The notes under the pieces are model-generated. The model saw only the letters and a list, made by a program, of their open reading frames with translations. It was not told where the DNA came from and did no database searches. From NCBI GenBank assembly GCA_039683095.1, contig JBDKSB010000012.1, positions 1,222,936 through 1,286,935 of the forward strand: 64,000 nucleotides of DNA. The letters run 5' to 3'. The translations under genes and the position numbers were made by a program. Each line of letters opens with the position of its first letter. Positions within the stretch are counted from its first letter, which is position 1. This DNA comes from Acidobacteriota bacterium (lineage in GTDB: Bacteria; Acidobacteriota; Aminicenantia; Aminicenantales; Saccharicenantaceae). This document shows positions 26,540 to 37,612 of the stretch, in pieces.

Positions 26540-29179
26540 TCAGTCGCCCAGCACGGCCAGGTTCCGGCCGAGCTTGTCGCGCCGCGTCCGCATCTCCTCG
26601 AGCCGGGCCCTGGTCTCTTCGACGATCGCGGCCGGCGCCTTGGCCACGAAGTCGGCGTTGCCGAGCTTGCGCTCGATCTTCTCGGCTTCGGCCGCGATCT
26701 TGGCCAGCTCCCTGCTCAGCCTCTCCCGCTCGGCCCCGACGTCGGCCGGCCGGCCGGGCACGACGCCGATCTCGAACGGGCCGGCGACGCCCTTGAGCAG
26801 GCCCTCGCCTTCGGGCAGGGCGGCCGTGAACTCCAGGCTCTCCAGGCCGGCCAGTGTCTTCACCAGCTGGCCCTGGGCTTTCAGGGCGGCCGTCTCCGCG
26901 GGGCCGGCGCTCTTGACCATGAGCCGGAGCTTGTCCTTGGGCGCGATCTTGTTCCCTGCCCGGATGGCCCGGGTCTCGACGATGACCGCCTGGACCAGGG
27001 CCATGGCCTTCTCGGCCTCTTCGTCCGACCAGGCCGGCTCGGCCGCGGGGAACGGCGCGACGGAGATGGACTTGCCCGCCCCGGGCAGGTGCTGCCAGAT
27101 CTCCTCGGTGATGAAGGGCATGAACGGGTGCAGCAGCCGCAGGATGCGGTCCAGCCCGTCGGCCAGCACGGCCTCGGTCGCGGCGCTCCCTTCGCGCAGG
27201 CCGACCTTGGCGAACTCGATGTACCAGTCGCAGAACTCGTGCCAGACGAAGTGATAGATGATGTCGGCGGCCTCGTAGAACTTGTACTGGGCCAGGCTCT
27301 CGTCCAGGGCGGCCGTGACCGCGGCCAGGCGGCTGCGGATCCAGCGGTCGGCCAGCGACAGGCCGGCCGCGGGGGTCGCGGGGGCCGCCGGCCGCTCGTC
27401 CTTGAGGTTCATCAGGACGAAGCGCGAGGCGTTCCAGATCTTGTTGGCGAAGGCCTGGTAGCCGGCCATGCGCTCCTCGGACAGGGCCAGGTCCATGCCC
27501 GGCACGGCCAGGGCGGCCAGGGTGAAGCGCAGGGCGTCGGTGCCGTACTTGTCGATCATCTCCAGCGGGTCGATGATGTTGCCTTCCGACTTGCTCATCT
27601 TGCGCCGCTTGAGGTCGCGGACGAGGCCGTTGATGAAGACCTGCCTGAACGGGATCTCCCCCCGGAACTTGAGGCCCATCATGATCATGCGGGCCACCCA
27701 GAAGAAGATGATATCGAACCCGGTCGACATCAGGTCGGTCGGGTAGAAGGTCTTGAGGTCCGCGGTCTCGTCGGGCCAGCCGAGCGTGCCGAACGGCCAC
27801 AGGGCCGAGGAGAACCAGGTGTCGAGGACGTCCTCGTCCTGGACGACCGGGCCGCCGCACTTGGCGCAGCGGGCCGGGGCCTCCATGGCCACGTGGACCT
27901 GGCCGCAGTCCCGGCAGTACCAGGCCGGGATGCGGTGGCCCCACCAGAGCTGGCGGGAGATGCACCAGTCGTGGATGTTGTACATCCACTCGAAGTAGGT
28001 CTTGGACCAGTTCGGCGGGACGAACTCGATCGAGCCGTCCTCGACGACGCGGATGGCCTCGTCGGCCAGCGGCTTGATGCGGACGAACCACTGCCACGAC
28101 AGGTGCGGCTCGATGACGCTGTGGCAGCGGTAGCAGTGGCCGACGGCGTGATCGTAATCCTCGATCTTGACCAGGCTCCCGCGGGCCTGGAGCGCCTCGA
28201 CGACCTTGGCCCGGGCGGCGAAGCGATCGAGCCCGGCGAACTCCGGCCCGGCGGCCTCGGTCATCCGGCCCTCGCCGTCGATGACGATGATCTGCTCCAG
28301 GCCGTGCTTCTTGCCGAGCTCGAAGTCGACCGGGTCGTGGGCCGGAGTGACCTTGACCGCGCCGGTGCCGAACTCGAGCTCGACCCGCTCGTCGGTGATG
28401 ATCGGGATGGGCCGCTCCTGCAGGGGCAGGATGACCCGCTTGCCGTGGAGGTGCCTGTAGCGCTCGTCGTCCGGGTGGACGGCCAGGGCCGTGTCGCCGA
28501 GCATGGTCTCGGGACGGGTCGTGGCCACGACCACCGCTTCGTCCGAGCCCTCGACCCGGTAGCGGATGTGCCAGAGCTTGCCGTGGAGGTCCTTGTGCTC
28601 GATCTCGATGTCCGAGAGCACGGTCCGGCAGCGCGGGCAGCGGTTGACCAGGAAATAGTCGCGGTAGATCAGGTCCTCATTGTAAAGGGAGACGAAGACC
28701 TGGATGACGGCCCGGCTGAAGCCCTCGTCCATGGTGAAGCGCTCCCGCGACCAGTCGAGCGACAGGCCGAGTTTCTTGAGCTGGCTGGTGATGACGCCGG
28801 CGTACTTGCGCTTCCACTCCCAGGCGATGCGGAGGAACTCCTCGCGGCCGACCGCCTCCCGGCTCCTGCCCTCCGCGGCCAGCTTCTTCTCGATGACGTT
28901 GTGGACGGCGATCGAGGCGTGGTCGGTCCCCGGCAGCCAGAGGCAGTTGTAGCCCTTCATCCGTTTCCAGCGGGTGATGATGTCCGGCAGGGTGAAGCAG
29001 AGGGCGTGGCCCATATGGAGGATGCCGGTGACGTTGGCCGGCGGCAGGACCATGGAGAACTTGGGCTTGTCCGACGCGGCGTCGGCGACATAGAGGCCCT
29101 CGTCGATCCAGAATTTGCCCCATCTCTCCTCGACGGGCTTGGGGTCGTAGGCTTTGGCCAGTTCGTCTTTCGCGCTCAT
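26540..29179 (-). CDS. valS: Valyl-tRNA synthetase
   Basis: An 879-residue class I synthetase. The HIGH-type sequence LHMGHAL, the CP1 editing domain (TTRPETMLGDTALAVHP), the KMSKS signature and the C-terminal coiled-coil arm (LAKIAAEAEKIERKLGNAD) are all there; two zinc-type CxxC pairs are visible (CPRCRTVL; CRDCGQ...CAKCGG). Its ATG overlaps the stop of the upstream pseudo-receiver gene by 4 nt. No T-box was seen in the leader. Confidence 0.96.
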   Translation of the reverse strand: MSAKDELAKAYDPKPVEERWGKFWIDEGLYVADAASDKPKFSMVLPPANVTGILHMGHALCFTLPDIITRWKRMKGYNCLWLPGTDHASIAVHNVIEKKLAAEGRSREAVGREEFLRIAWEWKRKYAGVITSQLKKLGLSLDWSRERFTMDEGFSRAVIQVFVSLYNEDLIYRDYFLVNRCPRCRTVLSDIEIEHKDLHGKLWHIRYRVEGSDEAVVVATTRPETMLGDTALAVHPDDERYRHLHGKRVILPLQERPIPIITDERVELEFGTGAVKVTPAHDPVDFELGKKHGLEQIIVIDGEGRMTEAAGPEFAGLDRFAARAKVVEALQARGSLVKIEDYDHAVGHCYRCHSVIEPHLSWQWFVRIKPLADEAIRVVEDGSIEFVPPNWSKTYFEWMYNIHDWCISRQLWWGHRIPAWYCRDCGQVHVAMEAPARCAKCGGPVVQDEDVLDTWFSSALWPFGTLGWPDETADLKTFYPTDLMSTGFDIIFFWVARMIMMGLKFRGEIPFRQVFINGLVRDLKRRKMSKSEGNIIDPLEMIDKYGTDALRFTLAALAVPGMDLALSEERMAGYQAFANKIWNASRFVLMNLKDERPAAPATPAAGLSLADRWIRSRLAAVTAALDESLAQYKFYEAADIIYHFVWHEFCDWYIEFAKVGLREGSAATEAVLADGLDRILRLLHPFMPFITEEIWQHLPGAGKSISVAPFPAAEPAWSDEEAEKAMALVQAVIVETRAIRAGNKIAPKDKLRLMVKSAGPAETAALKAQGQLVKTLAGLESLEFTAALPEGEGLLKGVAGPFEIGVVPGRPADVGAERERLSRELAKIAAEAEKIERKLGNADFVAKAPAAIVEETRARLEEMRTRRDKLGRNLAVLGD

Positions 29180-29772
29180 GACTTGGACATCCACTCCTTT
29201 ATATCGGCCAGGACGCGGGCCCGGACGCGCTTCTCGATCTCGTGCTCCATGCCGCCGATCTCCTCCCGGACCAGGCCCCGGACGTCGGGGTCCGGCGCGG
29301 CCTCCCGCGCGGACGGGCCCCCCGGCGGCGCCGGGGGCGTCGGCCCGGAGGCGGGCGTGCCGCCCCGCCGGACGGGCTCCTCGGGGAGCGACGTCGGCCC
29401 CGTCTTCCGGGCGATGAGCTCCCGGATGACGGCGGACAGGCGCTCCGAGTCGAAGGGCTTGGCCAGGATCTCGTCGTATTCGGCCGGCGCGGCCCGGTCG
29501 CTGTCGAGGCACTCGAACGAGCCCCGCAGGCCGACGAGCGGCACCGAGGCCAGCTCCTTGCGGCTGCGCAAGGTCCGGGCGACATCGTAGCCCTCCCGGC
29601 CGGGCAGCGTCAGGCTGACGACCAGCGCGTCGGGGCCGATCTCGGCCACGGACTCGAGCAGCGACGCCCCGTCGTCGAAGACGAAGACCCGGAACTCCGG
29701 CTCGGGGAAGACGAGAGGGGCCGCCTTCTGGACCGAAGGGCTGGGGTCGGCGACGACGATCTTGTAGGGCAC
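29176..29772 (-). CDS. Receiver-like protein lacking the phospho-aspartate
   Basis: A 198-residue protein. Residues 1-120 follow the CheY fold (IVVADPSPSVQKAAPLVF ... LAKPFDSERLSAVIRELI) and keep the acidic start and the KPF lysine, but the expected phosphorylation site reads VVSLTLPG with serine at residue 53 instead of aspartate. A proline-rich linker (about 130-165) leads to an amphipathic helical tail (MEHEIEKRVRARVLADIKEW). It is probably a phosphorylation-independent pseudo-receiver. Start is GTG at 29772 with GAGG upstream; coupled to valS and the first gene after a good promoter. Confidence 0.8.
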   Translation of the reverse strand: MPYKIVVADPSPSVQKAAPLVFPEPEFRVFVFDDGASLLESVAEIGPDALVVSLTLPGREGYDVARTLRSRKELASVPLVGLRGSFECLDSDRAAPAEYDEILAKPFDSERLSAVIRELIARKTGPTSLPEEPVRRGGTPASGPTPPAPPGGPSAREAAPDPDVRGLVREEIGGMEHEIEKRVRARVLADIKEWMSKS

Positions 29773-29807
29773 GTCGATCCTCAGAACATCAACAAAATAG
29801 TCAGTTT

Positions 29808-29836
29808 ACTCTACCCGTTTTGACGCGGAGTGTCAA
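29808..29836 (-). promoter_or_regulatory. Promoter of the pseudo-receiver/valS/birA/coaX/rnr unit
   Basis: Minus-strand TTGACA (29831-29836) and TAGAGT (29808-29813), 17-bp spacer, within 71 bp separating this unit from dnaE. Confidence 0.65.
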
Positions 29837-29843
29837 TTTCGGG

Positions 29844-32800
29844 TCAATATTCCACCGTGATCGAGTTCTCCCCGAGCAGGGACTCGATCTTCTGGATCAG
29901 CTCCTCGGACGGCGTGACTCTCTGGACCTCGGCGCTCTGGGCCACCACCCGGTAGGCGTGGGGCGTCTCGAGCTCGAACTCGACCGGCGTCTTGCCCTCG
30001 TAGCCGTCGAGGACCGTCTTCAGCTCGGCCAGGGTGGCCTCCTCGAGGCCGGGCAGGAAGATGCGGACGACCACCCGTTTCGCCTGCTTCTCGAAAGCCT
30101 CGGCCAGGGGCATGGCCTGGCTCAGGCTGATGCGGCGGTTCTCCTCCTCGCCCATGTACTTGCCCTTGATCCAGACGAGCTGGCCGTCGCGAAGGTATTG
30201 CCCGAACCGGGAGAAGCAGTCGGGGAAGGCCACGACCTCGATCTTGCCGGTCAGGTCCTCGAGGACGAAGGTGGCCATGCGATCGTCCTTCTTCGTCTTC
30301 AGCGGCTTGAACGAGCCGATGATCCCGGCCAGGCGGACGTCCTTGTCGAAGTCGCGCTCGCTGTCGAGCTCCTCGATCATGTGCGAGACGAGCTTGCGCA
30401 GGCGATCCTTGTGGCGGGCCAGGGGGTGGCCGGTGATGTAGAGCCCCAGGGCGTCCATCTCGTAGGACAGGACGTGGGACTCGTCCCACTCCCGCATCTC
30501 CTGCACCTCCACGGGGACGGGCGGCGGTTCGACGGCGCCGGGGCCGAAGAGGGAGGACTGCCTGGCGGCCTGGGCCTTCTGGACCTCGTGCCCGAAATCG
30601 ATCATCCGGTCAAGCATGTGGTAGCACTGCGAGCGCTTCCAGCCGAGCGAGTCGAAGGCCCCGGCCTTGATCAGGCTTTCCACGGCCTTGCGGTTGAGGA
30701 CCTTGGTGTCGTACTCGAGGAACAGGTCGAAGGGAGAGTCGAAGCGGCCGCGCTTCTTGCGGACGGCCATGATCTCCTCGACGGCCGCCTGGCCGATGCC
30801 CTTGACCGCGGCCAAGCCGAAGCGGATGTCGCCGTCCTCGACGGTGAACCGGAAGTCGCTCTTGTTGATGTCCGGCGGCAGGACCTTGATGCCCATCTCG
30901 TGGCACTCGCCGATGTACTTGACGACCTGCGGCGTGGCCCCGCGCTCGGCTTCGGAGGTCAGCAGGGCGGCCAGGTAATGGATGGGATAGTGGGCCTTGA
31001 GCCAGGCCGTCTGGAAGGCCACCAGGGCGTAGACGGCCGCGTGGGACTTGTTGAAGCCGTACTCGGCGAACTCCTTGATCTGCTCGAAGATCTTGTCGGC
31101 CTTCGAAGCCGCGACGCCCTTCTTCTTGGCCCCCTGCACGAACTTCTGCTTCTGGGCCTTCATCGTCTCCTTGTCCTTCTTGCCCATGGCCTTGCGCAGC
31201 AGGTCGGCCCCGCCCAGGGTGAAGCCGGCCAGGTCGGTGGCGATGCGCATGACCTGTTCCTGGTAGACGATGATGCCGCGCGTCTCGCGGAGGACGGGCT
31301 CGAGCTGGGGCAGCTCGTAGGCGATCCGCTCGGGGTGGTTGCGGCGGTGGATGGACTCGTCGGTCATGCCGCTTTTGAGCGGGCCGGGCCGGTACAGGGC
31401 GTTGAGGGCGATGAGGTCGCGGAACTCGGTCGGCCCGAAGCGGCGCAGCAGGTCCTTCATGCCCGGGCTTTCGAACTGGAAGACGCCGTCCGTGTTGCCG
31501 GAGCGGAAGAGCTCGAAGGTGGCCTCGTCGTCGAGCGGCAGGGCGTTGATCTCGATCGAGAGGCCGGTCTCGGCCTTGATGAGGGCCAGGGCGTCGTCGA
31601 TGACCGTGAGGTTGCGCAGGCCGAGAAAGTCCATCTTCAGCAGGCCCAGGGACTCGACGTCGCCCATGGCGAACTGGGTCGTGACCTCGCCCTTCGTCGA
31701 CTGGTAGAGCGGCAGGAACTCGATGAGCGGCTTGGGCGTGATGACGACGCCGGCGGCGTGGATAGAGGGGTTCCGGACCTGGCCCTCGATCTTCTGGGCG
31801 ATGGACAGCAGCTGGGCGATCTTGGAGTTGCGGTCCCGCAGGGTCCGCAGCTCGGGGACGGTCTTGAGCGCGTCGGCGATCGTCGCGTCGACGGCGAAGG
31901 GGATCATCTTGGCGGCGCGGTCGACCTCGGGCAGCGGCACCTCGAGGACGCGGCCGACGTCGCGGATGGCGCCCCGGGCGGCCATCGTGCCGAAGGTGAT
32001 GATCTGGCAGACGTTCTCCGCGCCGTACTTCTGCGTCACGTACTCGATCATCTCCTGCCGGCGGCGGGCGCAGAAGTCCATGTCGATGTCGGGCAGGCTG
32101 ATGCGCTCGGGGTTGAGGAAGCGCTCGAACAGGAGGTCGTACTCGAGCGGGTCGATCTCGGTGATCCGGAGGGCGTGGGCCAGGAGGCTGCCGGCGGCCG
32201 AGCCGCGGCCCGGCCCGACCGGGATGCCCCGCGCCCGGGCGGCGTTGAGGAGGTCCCAGACGATGAGGAAGTAGCCCTCGAAGCCCATCTTCTTGACGAG
32301 GGCCAGCTCCCGGCGCATGCGCTCTTCGTATTCGGCCGGAGTGTGGGAGCCCTGGCCGCTGGCGCCGCCGCTCCCGCGCTGCTCCATGCGCGCCCGGAAG
32401 CCCTCCCAGGCCACCTCCTCGAGATAATCGCTCAGGGACTTGCCGTCGGGCGGGTTGAAGACGGGCAGGTGGTATGTCTTGGCCGGGAAGTCGAAGCCGC
32501 AGCGGGCGGCGATCTTGCCCGTGTTCTCGATGGCCTCGGGCGCGTCCGGGAACAGGGCGGCCATCTCGGCCGCCGACTTGAAGTAGAACTGGTCGGTCGA
32601 GAACTTCATCCGGTCCGGGTCGGAGATCTTGCGGTTGGTCTGGATGCAGACGAGGACGTCCTGGCTCTCGGCGTCGTCGCGGCGGGCGAAGTGGATGTCG
32701 TTCGTGGCCACCAGGGGCAGCTCGAGCTTCCGGGCCACGGCCATGAGCTGGGGGTTGACCGCCTTCTGCTCGGCCAGGCCGTGGTCCATGAGCTCGATGT

Positions 32801-33323
32801 AGAAGTTCCCGGGGGCGAAGATCGCGGCGTATTCCCGGGCCGCTTCCTCGGCCTTCTCCGGGAAGCCCCGGCTGAGCCAGAAGGCGACCTCGCCCTTGAG
32901 GCAGGCCGACATCCCGATGAGGCCCTCGCTGTGGGCGGCCAGGAGCTCCTTGTCGATCCTCGGCCGGTAGTAGAAGCCGGTCAGGTAAGCCTCGGTCAGC
33001 AGCTTGCAGAGGTTCTTGTAGCCCTTGTCGTCCTTGACCAGCAGGACCAGGTGGAAGTGGTGGACGTCCTCGGGCCCGCCGGGCTTCTTTTCGGTCCGGC
33101 TCCCGGGAGCGACGTAGGCCTCGCAGCCGAGGATGGGCTTGACGCCCCTGGCCTTGGCCGCCTTGAAGAACTGGACGGCGCCGAAGATGTTGCCGTGGTC
33201 GGTCATGGCCACGGCGGGCATCTTGTTCTCGTAGGCCGACTGGACGAGGGCGTCGATCCTCAAGCATCCGTCGAGGATGGAGTACTCGGAGTGGTTATGA
33301 AGGTGAACGAACGTCGGTTCCAT
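29844..33323 (-). CDS. dnaE: DNA polymerase III alpha subunit
   Basis: The 1159-residue replicative polymerase of the DnaE1 type. The N-terminal PHP domain (FVHLHNHSEYSILDG, AMTDHGNIFG) is followed by the palm with the catalytic PDIDMDF, the fingers and tau-binding region, a helix-hairpin-helix stretch (VKGIGQAAVEEI) and a C-terminal OB fold (VRLAGIIGSFKPL). I use the ATG at 33323; a TTG two codons earlier is also possible. It lies downstream of guaA with a hairpin between the two. Confidence 0.96.
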   Translation of the reverse strand: MEPTFVHLHNHSEYSILDGCLRIDALVQSAYENKMPAVAMTDHGNIFGAVQFFKAAKARGVKPILGCEAYVAPGSRTEKKPGGPEDVHHFHLVLLVKDDKGYKNLCKLLTEAYLTGFYYRPRIDKELLAAHSEGLIGMSACLKGEVAFWLSRGFPEKAEEAAREYAAIFAPGNFYIELMDHGLAEQKAVNPQLMAVARKLELPLVATNDIHFARRDDAESQDVLVCIQTNRKISDPDRMKFSTDQFYFKSAAEMAALFPDAPEAIENTGKIAARCGFDFPAKTYHLPVFNPPDGKSLSDYLEEVAWEGFRARMEQRGSGGASGQGSHTPAEYEERMRRELALVKKMGFEGYFLIVWDLLNAARARGIPVGPGRGSAAGSLLAHALRITEIDPLEYDLLFERFLNPERISLPDIDMDFCARRRQEMIEYVTQKYGAENVCQIITFGTMAARGAIRDVGRVLEVPLPEVDRAAKMIPFAVDATIADALKTVPELRTLRDRNSKIAQLLSIAQKIEGQVRNPSIHAAGVVITPKPLIEFLPLYQSTKGEVTTQFAMGDVESLGLLKMDFLGLRNLTVIDDALALIKAETGLSIEINALPLDDEATFELFRSGNTDGVFQFESPGMKDLLRRFGPTEFRDLIALNALYRPGPLKSGMTDESIHRRNHPERIAYELPQLEPVLRETRGIIVYQEQVMRIATDLAGFTLGGADLLRKAMGKKDKETMKAQKQKFVQGAKKKGVAASKADKIFEQIKEFAEYGFNKSHAAVYALVAFQTAWLKAHYPIHYLAALLTSEAERGATPQVVKYIGECHEMGIKVLPPDINKSDFRFTVEDGDIRFGLAAVKGIGQAAVEEIMAVRKKRGRFDSPFDLFLEYDTKVLNRKAVESLIKAGAFDSLGWKRSQCYHMLDRMIDFGHEVQKAQAARQSSLFGPGAVEPPPVPVEVQEMREWDESHVLSYEMDALGLYITGHPLARHKDRLRKLVSHMIEELDSERDFDKDVRLAGIIGSFKPLKTKKDDRMATFVLEDLTGKIEVVAFPDCFSRFGQYLRDGQLVWIKGKYMGEEENRRISLSQAMPLAEAFEKQAKRVVVRIFLPGLEEATLAELKTVLDGYEGKTPVEFELETPHAYRVVAQSAEVQRVTPSEELIQKIESLLGENSITVEY

Positions 33324-33343
33324 GAGCAAGATCTTTCAAGGAC

Positions 33344-33373
33344 CCGGCCGGGCCGCCGCGGCGGGCCGGCCGG
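33344..33373. repeat. GC-rich inverted repeat between guaA and dnaE
   Basis: Two 14-nt arms (33344-33357 and 33360-33373) pair at 13 of 14 positions around a 2-bp centre, all G and C. It may attenuate or stabilise the guaA-dnaE message. No T-tract follows in the minus direction. Confidence 0.55.
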
Positions 33374-33388
33374 GGGAGCAAGCCGGGC

Positions 33389-34921
<1,533 letters not shown>

Positions 34922-35064
34922 GGAGGGATTTTATCAGAATTGACCGCGATATCCAAAGCGGCCGGACGGGGCCGCGAGAAGGGCGAAAAACGGCGGGCAC
35001 GATAGAACCCGGGCCCCCGATTTGGTAAACTACGGGGGGATATCGATCCGGAAGGAGTGCCGCC

Positions 35065-36267
35065 ATGGAATGGGAAGAACTGGCCAGGGAACTGAGCCAA
35101 CAGACGGATTCGAAGATCGTGCTGCTGATCATGGACGGCGTCGGGGGGCTGCCCGCCGACGGCAAGAGCGAGCTCGAGGCGGCCCGCAAGCCGAACCTCG
35201 ACGCTTTGGCCAGGGCCGCCGTCTGCGGACTGTCCGACCCGGTCATGATGGGCATCACCCCCGGCAGCGGCCCGTCCCACCTGGCCCTGTTCGGCTACGA
35301 CCCGCTCAAGTACCAGCTCGGCCGGGGCATCCTCGAGGCCCTGGGCTCGGGGGTCGAGGTCGGCCGGAACGATCTCGTGGCCCGCGGCAACTTCGCCACG
35401 GTCAAGGGCGGCCTCGTCGTCGACCGGCGGGCCGGCCGCATCCCGACCGAGGAGAACGCCCGGATCTGCGCTTACCTCAACGAGCACCTTCCCCGCCGGC
35501 CCGGGGTCGAGGTCCGCGTCTTCCCGGGCAAGGAGCACCGCTTCGTGGCCCGCTTCACGGCCGAGGGCCTGGCCGACCACCTGACCGACGCAGACCCGCA
35601 GAAGGAGGGCCATCCCCCCGTGCCGGCGACGCCCCTCGCCCCAGAGGCGGCCAAGGCCGCCGACGCCGTCAACACGTTCCTCGACGACGTCATCGATGTC
35701 CTCAAGGGCGAGCCCAAGGCCAACGCCGCCCTGCTCCGCGGCTTCTCCAAGTTCCCCTCCATCCCGACCATGCAGGCGCTGTTCAAGCTCCGGCCGGCGG
35801 CCATCGCCAATTATCCCATGTACAAGGGGCTGGCCAAGCTGCTGGGCATGGAGGTCATCGGCGTCGGCAGCCAGACGGCCGACCTGTTCGACGCACTGGA
35901 GAAGAACTGGGCCGACCACGATTTCTTCTATGTCCACTACAAGCGGACGGATTCGACCGGCGAGGACGGCAACTTCGCCGCCAAGGTGGCCGCGATCGAG
36001 GCCCTGGACGGGTTCCTGCCCCGCCTGGCCGCCCTCAAGCCGGACGTCATCGTCGTGACCTCCGACCATTCGACCCCGTCCGCGCTCAAGGGCCACTCCT
36101 GGCACCCCAACCCGTTCCTGCTGGTCTCGCCGACGGCCGGCGTCGACGACGTGCCGGCGTTCAGCGAGCGGGCCTGCGCCAAGGGGATGCTCGGCCGCTT
36201 CCGCTCCATCTCGGCCATGCCGCTGATGCTGGCCCACGCCCTGAAGCTGCAGAAGTACGGCGCGTAA
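35065..36267 (+). CDS. apgM: 2,3-bisphosphoglycerate-independent phosphoglycerate mutase, archaeal type
   Basis: A 400-residue alkaline-phosphatase-superfamily mutase of the ApgM class, interconverting 3- and 2-phosphoglycerate. The metal/serine region LIMDGVGG with ITPGSGPSHLALFGYDP and the C-terminal VVTSDHSTPSALKGHSWHP metal site are clear. GGAGTG lies before the ATG at 35065. Archaeal-type mutases are scattered in anaerobic bacteria. A short GGGAC/GTCCC hairpin follows the stop at about 36280. Confidence 0.92.
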   Translation: MEWEELARELSQQTDSKIVLLIMDGVGGLPADGKSELEAARKPNLDALARAAVCGLSDPVMMGITPGSGPSHLALFGYDPLKYQLGRGILEALGSGVEVGRNDLVARGNFATVKGGLVVDRRAGRIPTEENARICAYLNEHLPRRPGVEVRVFPGKEHRFVARFTAEGLADHLTDADPQKEGHPPVPATPLAPEAAKAADAVNTFLDDVIDVLKGEPKANAALLRGFSKFPSIPTMQALFKLRPAAIANYPMYKGLAKLLGMEVIGVGSQTADLFDALEKNWADHDFFYVHYKRTDSTGEDGNFAAKVAAIEALDGFLPRLAALKPDVIVVTSDHSTPSALKGHSWHPNPFLLVSPTAGVDDVPAFSERACAKGMLGRFRSISAMPLMLAHALKLQKYGA

Positions 36268-36354
36268 GCCGCATCAGAAGGGACCTGGTCCCGTCTTTCC
36301 ATGTCCCCCATTTTCGTAGACTTCTCCGGCCTGGTCCTATAAAATTGATTTGAA

Positions 36355-37608
36355 TTGAAATCCGCAGCGGCGCGCCTCGGGTTCCCGGTCCTGGCGCTCG
36401 TTCTCTCCCTCGCCGCCGCCCCGCAGGACGATCCGCGGGCTGAGATCGTCAACCTCCGCCGCTTCACCCATCCCAACTTCACCCGGATCGTGCTCGACGT
36501 CGGCAAGCTCCGCGAGTATTCTTCCGGAGAGCTCCGCGACCCGGACCGGATCTACGTCGACGTCCTGCAGGCCAAGCTCAATCCCATCCTTCAGAACCAG
36601 TCCTACCCGGTCAAGGCCGACTACATCAGCCAGATCCGCATCTCCCAGAAGACGGACTCGACGGTCCGCCTGGTCATCGATATCGACCGCGCGCTCATCC
36701 AGTCCTTCCGCGTCTACCACCTTTTCGACCCGTTCCGGCTGGTCGTCGACATCTATCCCCGCGCGGCCGCGGCGGGCGGGCCCGCGCCGGACGAGACGCC
36801 GGCCGCCAAGCCGGCCGCGGCGGCGAGCAAGAACGTAAAAGGCGACAAGATCCCCGTCCCGGCCGTGAAGCGCCAGGTCGACCCGAATGACCCGAACTTC
36901 GCCGGGACGTCGCTGGCCCGCCAGCTTGGGCTCGGCGTCCGGACGGTCGTCATCGATCCCGGCCACGGCGGGCACGACCCGGGGACGATCGGCAAGGGCG
37001 GGCTCCAGGAGAAAGAGGGCAACCTGGCCATCGCCCTGGCCCTCCGGAAACTGCTCCAGGGTGCCGGCATCGAGGTCGTCCTGACCCGGGAATCGGATAT
37101 CGACCTCGGCCTAGAGGCCCGGGCCGTCATCGCCAACGAGAAGCGGGCCGACCTCTTCATCTCCATCCACGGCAACGCCCACCGCGACCGCAAGCGCGGC
37201 GGCGTCGAGACGTTCTTCCTCAATGTCAGCCCCGACCCCTCGGTCATCGAGCTGGCCGCGGCCGAGAACGCCACCTCGACCAAGAACATCGGCGAGATGA
37301 GGTCGATCCTCCAGAAGATCATGCAGAACAGCAAGGTCAAGGAGTCGCTGGGCCTGGCCTCGGCCATCCAGAAGAACCTGGTCAGGGACCTGGGCAAGGA
37401 CCTGCCGGGCATAAAGGACCTGGGGGTCAAGGGCGCTCCTTTCTGGGTCCTCATCGGCGGCGAGATGCCGTCCATCCTGGTCGAGGTGGCCCACCTGAGC
37501 AACCCCAAGGAGGAGGCCAAGCTCAGGACGCAAAAGTTCCGTGACCTGGCCGCTCAGGGCATCTTTGATGGTATCATGGAATATGTCCATTCGCTCGGTA
37601 AAGGATAG
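36355..37608 (+). CDS. N-acetylmuramoyl-L-alanine amidase (AMIN + Amidase_3)
   Basis: A 417-residue exported peptidoglycan amidase. A hydrophobic signal segment (residues 8-22) precedes an AMIN-like domain (about 27-140), a short alanine-rich linker, and the zinc amidase domain with ligands in DPGHGGHDPG, QEKEGN and SIHGNAH and the catalytic glutamate in ILVEVAHLSN. AmiC-type enzymes split daughter cells at division. The only usable start is a TTG at 36355, because a TGA lies three codons before it; no ribosome site is seen, but TATAAA at 36338-36343 would place the transcript start about 5 nt upstream. Confidence 0.92.
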   Translation: MKSAAARLGFPVLALVLSLAAAPQDDPRAEIVNLRRFTHPNFTRIVLDVGKLREYSSGELRDPDRIYVDVLQAKLNPILQNQSYPVKADYISQIRISQKTDSTVRLVIDIDRALIQSFRVYHLFDPFRLVVDIYPRAAAAGGPAPDETPAAKPAAAASKNVKGDKIPVPAVKRQVDPNDPNFAGTSLARQLGLGVRTVVIDPGHGGHDPGTIGKGGLQEKEGNLAIALALRKLLQGAGIEVVLTRESDIDLGLEARAVIANEKRADLFISIHGNAHRDRKRGGVETFFLNVSPDPSVIELAAAENATSTKNIGEMRSILQKIMQNSKVKESLGLASAIQKNLVRDLGKDLPGIKDLGVKGAPFWVLIGGEMPSILVEVAHLSNPKEEAKLRTQKFRDLAAQGIFDGIMEYVHSLGKG

Positions 37609-37612
37609 AGCC

